A stretch of DNA of 64,000 nucleotides, from assembly GCF_002954775.1 (NCBI RefSeq), contig NZ_KZ672952.1, positions 186,001-250,000 of the forward strand. Direction: 5' to 3'. The notes under the pieces are model-generated. The model ran no database searches. It saw nothing but the letters and a program-made list of their open reading frames with translations, and was not told the DNA's origin. Shown here one piece after another: positions 1 to 6,586 of the stretch (the first letter of the stretch is position 1; every line of letters starts with the position of its first letter). Made by a program: the position numbers and the translations under genes. Source of the stretch: Streptomyces geranii. Lineage in GTDB: Bacteria > Actinomycetota > Actinomycetes > Streptomycetales > Streptomycetaceae.

Positions 1-543
1 CCCGGCCAGCTGGTGCCGGCGAGCATGGCGGCGCTGCTCGAGTACCAGGCCGAGGAGATCGTCGCGCGGCTCGGCAAGGACCGGCGGCTGGTGCTGCTCG
101 GCTCGTCCTCCGGTGGCATCGCCGCCCACGGTGTCGCCGCGGAACTGGAGAAGCGCGGCATACGGCCGGCCGGCGTGGTGCTGCTCGACACGTACCTGGC
201 CACCGACAAGGCGACGACCCGGTTCAACAGCGCCCTGCTGGGCGGCATGTTCGACCGTGAGGAACAGGCCGTGCCGATGGACGGCGCCCGGCTCACCGCG
301 ATGGGCAAGTACTTCCGCATCCTCGACGCCTACCGGCCGCCCACCGTCGCGGCACCCACCCTGCTGGTCCGCGCGTCGAGCCCGCCCGGAGAGGCCGCGC
401 CGTCGTTCGGCGACTGGCAGTCGCGCTGGCCCGGCGCGACCACGGTCGTCGACGTGCCCGGCGACCACTTCTCGATGCTCGAGCAGCACGCCGGCACGAC
501 CGGCGACGCGGTCTCCGCGTGGCTCGACCAGATCCTGTCCTGA
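1..543 (+). CDS. Type I polyketide synthase, C-terminal thioesterase (5' end outside window)
   Basis: The reading frame is open from base 1 and ends at TGA 541-543, so this is the last ~180 residues of a larger protein. It is an alpha/beta-hydrolase thioesterase of the kind ending modular PKSs: G-S-S-S-G-G nucleophile elbow (Ser about residue 36 of the visible part), 'VVLLDTY' strand, and the catalytic His in 'GDHFSML' near the end. It would release or cyclise the finished chain from the last ACP. The methoxymalonyl-type extender genes start 25 bp downstream on the same strand, so this PKS probably uses such a unit. The product cannot be told from this fragment; a macrolide is an inference. 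Confidence 0.85.
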   Translation, partial: PGQLVPASMAALLEYQAEEIVARLGKDRRLVLLGSSSGGIAAHGVAAELEKRGIRPAGVVLLDTYLATDKATTRFNSALLGGMFDREEQAVPMDGARLTAMGKYFRILDAYRPPTVAAPTLLVRASSPPGEAAPSFGDWQSRWPGATTVVDVPGDHFSMLEQHAGTTGDAVSAWLDQILS

Positions 544-567
544 CCATCACTGAGAGGCTGACGCGAC

Positions 568-1422
568 ATGAACACAGAACCCGGTGAGCGGATCACCGTG
601 GTCGGCGCGGGCGTCATGGGGGTCGGCATCGCCACCCTCGCGCTCTCCCGCGGCCTGCCCGTGCTGCTGATCGACGTGGACCACGTTCGGCTCAAGGACG
701 CCCGCACCCGCATCGAGGGCGAGCTGCGGATAGCCCAGCTTCTGGGCGGACTGCCCGAGAACGCGGTGACCGGCCCACTGGAGACGGCCACCACGACCGA
801 CGGCGCCCGCGACGCCACTGTCGTCATCGAGGCCACCACCGAGGACCTGAAGACCAAGGCGAAGGTGCTGGCCGAACTCTCCGCGACCGTACGCCCGGGC
901 ACACCACTGGTCTCCAACACGTCGTCGATCCCGATCGACGAGCTGGCCGGGTACGCGCAGCGCCCGCACGACGTCGTCGGCACCCACTTCATGAACCCGC
1001 CGTACCTGATCCGCACCGTCGAGGTCATCCGCGGGGCCCGCACCGGCGAGGACACCATGCTTTCGCTGAACCGGTGCCTGGCCGCGCTGGGCAGGGAGCC
1101 GATCGTCGTCGCGGACGCGCCCGGGTTCGTCACCAGCCGCGTCCTGCACCCGATGATCAACGACGCGGCCCGCATCGTGCAGGAGGGCACCGCAAGCGCC
1201 GAGGCCGTCGACACCCTGATGGAGAACTGCCTCGGTCACCCCACCGGGCCGCTGCGCACCGCCGATCTCATCGGCATCGACAACCTCGTCGACTCGCTGA
1301 AGGTGCTGCACGAACGCACCGGCGACGACGGCTGCCGCCCCTGCGACCTGCTGCTGGAGAAGGTCCGGCTGGGCCATCACGGCCGCAAGTCCGGACGCGG
1401 CTTCTACGAGTACGCCAACTGA
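568..1422 (+). CDS. 3-hydroxyacyl-CoA dehydrogenase family, FkbK/Asm13-like (hydroxymalonyl-ACP formation)
   Basis: A 284-residue NAD-dependent dehydrogenase. The Rossmann motif GAGVMGVGIA is at residues ~9-18, an acidic 'DVD' follows the second strand, and the 3-hydroxyacyl-CoA dehydrogenase motif 'SNTSSIPIDELA' and 'GTHFMNPP' come later. In the FK520, ansamitocin and geldanamycin systems this protein oxidises ACP-bound glyceryl toward hydroxymalonyl-ACP. ATG 568 has GAGAGG about 10 bp upstream. It is first of a four-gene set (dehydrogenase, ACP, acyl-CoA dehydrogenase, FkbH-like) in the same order as asm13-16. The family is clear; the exact substrate is inferred from the neighbours. Confidence 0.85.
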   Translation: MNTEPGERITVVGAGVMGVGIATLALSRGLPVLLIDVDHVRLKDARTRIEGELRIAQLLGGLPENAVTGPLETATTTDGARDATVVIEATTEDLKTKAKVLAELSATVRPGTPLVSNTSSIPIDELAGYAQRPHDVVGTHFMNPPYLIRTVEVIRGARTGEDTMLSLNRCLAALGREPIVVADAPGFVTSRVLHPMINDAARIVQEGTASAEAVDTLMENCLGHPTGPLRTADLIGIDNLVDSLKVLHERTGDDGCRPCDLLLEKVRLGHHGRKSGRGFYEYAN

Positions 1423-1458
1423 CCGGCCCACCGGCCCACGACACCCACGGAGAATGTG

Positions 1459-1743
1459 ATGGAAGCTATGGACAGCAAAGCAGTGCAGCATGACGTGGCC
1501 GACAGCGGTCAGGTCGAGAAGGACGTTCTGGCGTTCCTGGAGGCACAGACCAAGCGCTCCTGGGATCCGCAGGTCGACCTGTTCGCCTCGGGTGGTCTGT
1601 CGTCGCTGTTCGCCATGCAGATCGTGGTGCACCTGGAGCGGACGTACCGGATCTCCATCCGGGGCGCCGACCTGCGCCTCGACAACTTCCGGACGGTCAC
1701 CGGCATGGTGGCGTTGGTACAGCGCCTCCAGGGTGCGCGGTGA
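1459..1743 (+). CDS. Discrete acyl carrier protein for the methoxymalonyl-type extender (FkbJ/Asm14-like)
   Basis: A 94-residue acidic carrier protein. The usual D-S-L phosphopantetheine site reads L-S-S-L within 'SGGLSSLFAMQIV', followed by a typical carrier-protein helix. ATG 1459 is preferred over GTG 1456 because GGAGA lies 6 bp upstream; an in-frame ATG at 1468 is also possible. Known role in the family: it carries the three-carbon glycerate-derived unit while neighbouring enzymes oxidise it, then hands it to the PKS acyltransferase. Its TGA overlaps the GTG start of the next gene, so translation is coupled. Confidence 0.82.
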   Translation: MEAMDSKAVQHDVADSGQVEKDVLAFLEAQTKRSWDPQVDLFASGGLSSLFAMQIVVHLERTYRISIRGADLRLDNFRTVTGMVALVQRLQGAR

Positions 1744-2849
1744 CCGACGCACTGACCGCGGCCCGGACGATGGTCACCGGCCTGGTGGGCGAGCAGGCGG
1801 AGGGCTGGGACCGTGGCGGGGTGCTGCCCCGGGAGCTGCTGACCAAGCTCGGCAGCGCCGGATACCTGTGCCCGCAGGTTCCGGCCGCGCACGGCGGCCT
1901 GGACTGGGACAGCGCCCGCACCGGGCGGTTCACCGCACATGTCGGCAGCCTCTGCTCCTCGCTGCGCAGCGTCATGACCTCGCACGGCATGGCCGCCTGG
2001 ACCGTCGACCGGCTCGGCGCCGACGGCCAGCGGGCCGCCCTGCTCGCCCGGCTCACCGGCGGCGACCTCGCCGCGGTGGCGTTCAGCGAGCCGCAGGCCG
2101 GCAGCGACCTGTCGGCGATCACGACGCGCATCGTCCGCGACGGCGATTCCGTCGTCGTCACCGGAACCAAGTCCTGGTCGACGGCCGCCGCGTACGCCGA
2201 CCTGATCGTGGTCTTCGGCGTTCTCGACGACGGCGGCGCGGGAGCAGTCGTCGTACCCGCCACCGCTCCCGGCGTACGGGTCGAACGGATCGGCGATCCG
2301 CTCGGCTGCCGCGCCGCGGGCCATGCCGACGTGCACCTGGACGACGTGCGGGTCCCGGCGGAACACCTGCTGGGCGGCGGTGGGCAGTTCATGCCGCTGC
2401 TCATCACCACCGCCCTCGCGTACGGCCGGATGTCGGTGGCGTGGGGCTGTGTCGGCATCCTGCGTGCCTGTCTGACCGCCGCGGGAACGCACGCGCGTAC
2501 CCGCGAACAGTTCGGCAAGCCGCTCGGTGGCCACCAGCTCGTCGCGAGGCACCTGGCCGATCTGCTCGTGGCCGAGCGGAACGCCACCCGCGCGTGTGAG
2601 CACGCCAGCCTCTGCTGGGACGAGGGTTCCCCGGACCAGGTGCTGGCCACGGTGCTGGCGAAACACGTCAGCGCCACCGAGGCGGCGCGCGGCGCCGCGA
2701 TCGCCGTGCAGGTGCTGGCGTCCGCCGGCACCCGGGACGGGACCGCCGTGGCGCGCGCGTTCCGCGACGCCAAGTGCATGGAGATCATCGAGGGCAGCAA
2801 CGAGATGTGCCAGCTCCTGCTGGCCGATCACGTGCTGGCCGGCGAGTGA
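1740..2849 (+). CDS. Acyl-CoA dehydrogenase, FkbI/Asm15-like
   Basis: A 369-residue flavoprotein of the acyl-CoA dehydrogenase family. It has the mid-domain 'AFSEPQAGSDLSAI' motif, 'TGTKSW' and the C-terminal 'CMEIIEGSNEM' region that usually holds the FAD-binding loop. In methoxymalonyl-ACP pathways this enzyme works with the FkbK-type dehydrogenase to oxidise ACP-bound glyceryl to hydroxymalonyl. The GTG start at 1740 overlaps the stop of the ACP gene (GTGA), a tight operon signature. Its length is normal for the family and no lesion is visible. Confidence 0.87.
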   Translation: MTDALTAARTMVTGLVGEQAEGWDRGGVLPRELLTKLGSAGYLCPQVPAAHGGLDWDSARTGRFTAHVGSLCSSLRSVMTSHGMAAWTVDRLGADGQRAALLARLTGGDLAAVAFSEPQAGSDLSAITTRIVRDGDSVVVTGTKSWSTAAAYADLIVVFGVLDDGGAGAVVVPATAPGVRVERIGDPLGCRAAGHADVHLDDVRVPAEHLLGGGGQFMPLLITTALAYGRMSVAWGCVGILRACLTAAGTHARTREQFGKPLGGHQLVARHLADLLVAERNATRACEHASLCWDEGSPDQVLATVLAKHVSATEAARGAAIAVQVLASAGTRDGTAVARAFRDAKCMEIIEGSNEMCQLLLADHVLAGE

Positions 2850-2862
2850 GCGGAGGGCGGAC

Positions 2863-3936
2863 ATGAGCAGCACGGTGAAATGCCTGGTCTGGGACCTCGA
2901 CAACACCCTGTGGCAGGGCACGTTGCTGGAGGACGGCGAGGTGGTGGTCGACGACTCGATCCGCAAGATCGTCATCGAGCTCGACTCCCGCGGCATCCTG
3001 CAGTCGGTGTGCAGCCGCAACGATCATGACTTCGCGTGGGCCAGACTCGAGGCGCTCGGTCTGGCGGAGTACTTCGTCCTGCCCGAGATCGGCTGGGGAC
3101 CCAAGTCCGAGGCGGTCCGTCGCATCGCCGACACGCTGAACTTCGCGCTGGGCACGATCGCGTTCATCGACGACCAGCCGGCCGAGCGAGCCGAGGTGAC
3201 CTACCACCTGCCCGAGGTGGCCTGCTACCCGGCCGAAGCGGCCCTGACCCTGACCGACCTGCCGGAGTTCACCCTCGCCAGGAGCACGGTCGACTCCCGC
3301 CGTCGCCGGCAGATGTACCAGGCCGGTTTCCGGCGGGACACCGAGCGTGCCGGGTACGGCGGCACGGACGAGGACTTCCTGCGCTCGCTCGGCCTGGTGT
3401 TGCGCATCGATCAAGCGACCGACGAGCAGTTGAGCAGGGTCGAGGAACTCACGCTGCGCACCAGCCAGATGAACGCCACGGGCGTGCACTACTCGGACGA
3501 GGCGCTGCGCGGACTGATGGATGATCCCCACCACGACGTCCTCGTGGCGTCGCTGACCGACAGGTTCGGCCCGCACGGTGCCGTCGGGGTGATCCTCATC
3601 GAGAAGTACCCCGACGTGTGGCACCTGCGACTGCTGGCCACCTCCTGCCGAGTCGTCTCGTTCGGCGCCGGTGCGGTGCTGCTCGCGTGGCTGGCGGACC
3701 AGGCGGCCCGTTCGGGAGCGCACTTCCTCGCCGATTTCCGCCCCACCGACCGCAACCGCATGATGGAGATCGCCTACCGGTTCGCCGGTTTCGACGACGA
3801 GCCGTGCCAGTGCCGGGGCTCCCTGGCCGATCCCGATTCCCCGGACATCCAGCGGCTGCACGTGACACCGCAGACATGGGACGGGCCGACCACCATGCGC
3901 CTGGACGCCACCGACCTGACGCCTGCCACTCGCTGA
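2863..3936 (+). CDS. FkbH-like HAD-superfamily glyceryltransferase/phosphatase
   Basis: A 357-residue protein with the HAD nucleophile motif D-L-D-N-T at residues 11-15 (WDLDNTLW) and a C-terminal GNAT-like half ('RTSQMNATG', 'RLLATSCRV', 'FRPTDRNRMM'). Known family role: it takes 1,3-bisphosphoglycerate, dephosphorylates it and loads glyceryl onto the discrete ACP, the first step to methoxymalonyl-ACP. ATG 2863 has GGAGGG 6 bp upstream and lies 13 bp after the previous stop; the frame is open further upstream but that part overlaps the acyl-CoA dehydrogenase gene. The O-methyltransferase that usually completes this set (FkbG/Asm17) does not follow. Confidence 0.88.
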   Translation: MSSTVKCLVWDLDNTLWQGTLLEDGEVVVDDSIRKIVIELDSRGILQSVCSRNDHDFAWARLEALGLAEYFVLPEIGWGPKSEAVRRIADTLNFALGTIAFIDDQPAERAEVTYHLPEVACYPAEAALTLTDLPEFTLARSTVDSRRRRQMYQAGFRRDTERAGYGGTDEDFLRSLGLVLRIDQATDEQLSRVEELTLRTSQMNATGVHYSDEALRGLMDDPHHDVLVASLTDRFGPHGAVGVILIEKYPDVWHLRLLATSCRVVSFGAGAVLLAWLADQAARSGAHFLADFRPTDRNRMMEIAYRFAGFDDEPCQCRGSLADPDSPDIQRLHVTPQTWDGPTTMRLDATDLTPATR

Positions 3937-3956
3937 ACCCGACCGTCCCTTCCGGC

Positions 3957-3980
3957 GCGGCGGTCCTGCGGGGTCGCCGC
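3957..3980 (+). terminator. Possible hairpin terminator after the extender operon
   Basis: Six-base arms GCGGCG and CGCCGC with a 12-base loop start about 20 bp after the FkbH-like stop codon. There is no T-run, which is common in Streptomyces. In DNA this GC-rich such a hairpin can arise by chance. Confidence 0.3.
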
Positions 3981-4049
3981 TGGAAGGAGGCACGTCATCA
4001 GGTTCGGCGACGCCCCGGCAGCTCTTCGATCTTCACCGTACGTAACTGA

Positions 4050-4425
4050 TCAAAGAGTCAGCTCAGCGGTGGGTGCCCACCGAACCCGTCGGCCGGCGGC
4101 GTCGACCGTGCGCCCCGGCATCAGTACCGTCGGGCCTGGCCGGTCCGCGACCGGTTCCGGCCGCAGGCGACGGCTCCGGTCAGCGCCGATGAGCGTCGTC
4201 ACCACGGTTCTGCCCGAGCAGAACGCGGCCAGGATCCCGGCGTAGGCCCGAATCCCTTCGGCGGCCAGTACACCCACGGCCCGGCCCGCCCCGCCTCAGT
4301 CCCGTCAGGCGGGCACCCTCATAGGTGATCGCGTCGGGCCTCACGCGGACCGCCTCCCAGCCCGGGTGCCGTGTGCGGACCGCGCAGAGCCGTGCGTACG
4401 GCGCCTCGCCCTTCAGGCCGTTCAT
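4050..4425 (-). pseudogene. Probable remnant of an AMP-binding/acyl-CoA ligase N-terminus
   Basis: Two overlapping minus-strand frames join across a likely frameshift near 4250. The first reads 'RPDAITYEGARLTG', resembling the A-domain start 'PDA-TYAEL'. The second reads 'GVLAAEGIRAYAGILAAFCSGRTVV', resembling the 'AYAAILAA-AG--VV' helix of adenylating enzymes. Later adenylation motifs are missing. It sits where an O-methyltransferase gene would be expected after an FkbH-type gene. The call rests on short similarities and could be wrong; no intact gene is seen in this 860-bp gap. Confidence 0.35.
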
Positions 4426-4674
4426 TTCCTCACTCCGGTTGAACTGACGGAGTCCATGGGGCGTGCCAACGAGCAGGAATGCGGGAGAGGGTGCGCCTTG
4501 AGGCGGCCGGGACGACGAGTTCCCCCTGAGTGCCCGCGATATGGCTGGAGGTGGAAGGTGGCACTACTCCTTTCGATACCGGTCGTGAGCCTATCTGTCA
4601 TCTCTGGTGGTACAAGCGCATAGTTCGCCTTGTTCGCTGTTCAGGACGGTAGTTAGCGTGAGTGCCGGAAAGCC

Positions 4675-4690
4675 AGGCGGAATTCCCTCC
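4675..4690. promoter_or_regulatory. Candidate PAS-LuxR-type operator upstream of the leuA paralogue
   Basis: The core CGGAATTCCC at 4678-4687 matches 9 of 10 bases of the palindromic core GGGAWWTCCC known for PimM-type PAS-LuxR activators. The outer bases match poorly. It lies about 115 bp before the start codon at 4801. A PAS-LuxR protein is encoded in this window at 20289-21143, but a link is only inferred. Confidence 0.3.
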
Positions 4691-4800
4691 CGGAGTTCTC
4701 CCGGAGATCACCTTCTCCGTTACCTGCCGCATGTCACACATCGGCATAGCCCTGGATTTTCCGCAGGTGTTCCACGACGCGAAAACGAAAGGTCTATGCC

Positions 4801-6534
4801 ATGCAGCATGTAGGCAACCACCGGCGTTATGACGCGTTCACTCCGATCGTTCTCCGCGACCGTACCTGGCCGGACAGGGCCATCAGCGCGGCTCCGCGCT
4901 GGCTCTCCACGGATCTGCGAGACGGAAACCAGGCCCTCGCCAATCCCATGAGCCCGGCCCGGAAGCTGGCGATGTTCGACCTGTTGGTCGACATGGGCTA
5001 CAAGGAGATCGAGGTCGGCTTTCCGGTGGCGAGCCAGGACGACCACGACTTCGTACGGGCACTGATCGAGCAGGACCGAATCCCCGACGACGTACGGATA
5101 TCGGTGCTGGTACAGGCCCGTGAAGAGCTGATCAGCCGCACGGTGGAGAGTCTGCGGGGAGCGCGCAAGGCCACGGTCCACGTCTACAACGCGACGGCCC
5201 CGCTGTTCCGGGACGTGGTGTTCGGGATGAGCCGCGGGGAGGTCAGGGACCTGGCCGTCCAGGGCACCTCGTGGATGATGAAGTACGCCGAGAGGACACT
5301 CGCCGACTGCGACCTGGGATACGAGTACTCCCCCGAGCTCTTCAACGAGACCGAACCCGAGTTCGCGGTCGAGGTCTGCGAGGCGGTCATGGACGTCTGG
5401 CAGCCCGAGGAGGGTCGGGAGATCGTCCTCAACTTCCCCTCCACCGTGGAGCGTTCGCTGCCGCACGTATTCGCCGACCAGATCGAGTGGCTGGACCGCA
5501 ATCTGTCCCGCCGGGAACACCGCTGCCTGTCCGTCCACCCGCACAACGACCGGGGCACCGGGGTGGCCGCGACAGAGATGGCCCTGCTGGCCGGCGCCCA
5601 GCGGGTGGAGGGCTGCCTGTTCGGCAGCGGAGAGCGGGCCGGCAACGTCTGCCTGGTCACCTTGGGGATGAACATGTTCACGCACGGAGTCGACCCGCGC
5701 ATCGACTTCTCCGACATCGACCGCGTTCGGCGCACCGTCGAGTACTGCAACGAGATGCCCGTCCCGCCACGGCACCCGTACGGCGGCGAACTGGTGTACA
5801 CCGCCTTCTCCGGCTCTCACCAGGACGCCATCAAGAAGGGTTTCGACGCGCTGGAGCGCAAGGCCGCCGTCGCGGGTTCCCCCGTCGACGACCTCCCCTG
5901 GGAGATGCCCTATCTGCCCCTCGACCCCAAGGACGTGGGCCGCAGCTACGAGGCCGTGGTCCGCATCAACAGCCAGTCGGGGAAGGGCGGAATCGCCTAC
6001 GTCATGAGCGCCTGGCACGGTATGAACCTTCCCCAGGAGCTGCGGGTCGAGTTCTCGCGGACGATCCAGTCGGTCAGTGACCGTACCGGCAGGGAGATCA
6101 CTCCCGACCGTCTCAAGGAGCTCTTCGAGCAGGAGTACCTGACGGCCACCGATCAGACACAGCCCCTCCGCCTGCGCCGTGAGCCACTGGTCACCACACT
6201 CTTCATCGACGGGGCCGGAGGCCGGACGGCCTCCGCGGATCCGGGGACGTACACCGACACCTACGGAGATCTCACGGCGACGCTGGCGCCGTGGGGTATC
6301 GAGGTGAGCGCGGTGCACCGTACCGGCACGACCGATACCGGGACGGTGTCCGGGGACAGGGTCACGGTGTACGCACGGTGCGGCGTCGACGGCCGTGTCT
6401 TCTGGGGCTGCGGCATCAGCAGTGACCCGCACGCTGCCGCCTTCTCCGCAGTCAGGGTCGCGGCCACCCGGGCGGGACAGATTCAGGCACCCAGCACCCC
6501 TGCCTCCTCGGGTCTCCTGGCCGAACGGCTGTAG
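4801..6534 (+). CDS. leuA: 2-isopropylmalate synthase paralogue (LeuA-like)
   Basis: A 577-residue alpha-isopropylmalate synthase. The N-terminal HMGL-like TIM barrel is well kept: 'STDLRDGNQAL', 'GYKEIEVGFP', metal-ligand region 'SVHPHNDRGTG', 'GNVCLVTLGMN', 'INSQSGKGGIAYV'. The enzyme condenses acetyl-CoA with 2-ketoisovalerate, the first step of leucine synthesis. The C-terminal ~110 residues, where leucine feedback acts, are shorter and do not read like the usual actinobacterial LeuA tail. Placed between an extender-unit operon and a LAL regulator, it may be a cluster-linked copy supplying a branched acyl precursor or a feedback-resistant copy (inference). ATG 4801 has a weak AAAGG about 8 bp upstream. 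Confidence 0.9.
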   Translation: MQHVGNHRRYDAFTPIVLRDRTWPDRAISAAPRWLSTDLRDGNQALANPMSPARKLAMFDLLVDMGYKEIEVGFPVASQDDHDFVRALIEQDRIPDDVRISVLVQAREELISRTVESLRGARKATVHVYNATAPLFRDVVFGMSRGEVRDLAVQGTSWMMKYAERTLADCDLGYEYSPELFNETEPEFAVEVCEAVMDVWQPEEGREIVLNFPSTVERSLPHVFADQIEWLDRNLSRREHRCLSVHPHNDRGTGVAATEMALLAGAQRVEGCLFGSGERAGNVCLVTLGMNMFTHGVDPRIDFSDIDRVRRTVEYCNEMPVPPRHPYGGELVYTAFSGSHQDAIKKGFDALERKAAVAGSPVDDLPWEMPYLPLDPKDVGRSYEAVVRINSQSGKGGIAYVMSAWHGMNLPQELRVEFSRTIQSVSDRTGREITPDRLKELFEQEYLTATDQTQPLRLRREPLVTTLFIDGAGGRTASADPGTYTDTYGDLTATLAPWGIEVSAVHRTGTTDTGTVSGDRVTVYARCGVDGRVFWGCGISSDPHAAAFSAVRVAATRAGQIQAPSTPASSGLLAERL

Positions 6535-6550
6535 TGACGCCGCACCACCG

Positions 6551-6571
6551 CTCCCGGGCACGTCCCGGGAG
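6551..6571 (+). promoter_or_regulatory. Hairpin overlapping the ribosome binding site of the LAL regulator
   Basis: Perfect 8-bp arms CTCCCGGG (6551-6558) and CCCGGGAG (6564-6571) enclose a 5-base loop. The right arm contains the first bases of the ribosome binding site GGGAGGAAGG (6567-6576) of the gene starting at 6587. The hairpin could end leuA transcription or mask the binding site and limit translation. Confidence 0.45.
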
Positions 6572-6586
6572 GAAGGACGAACGAAC

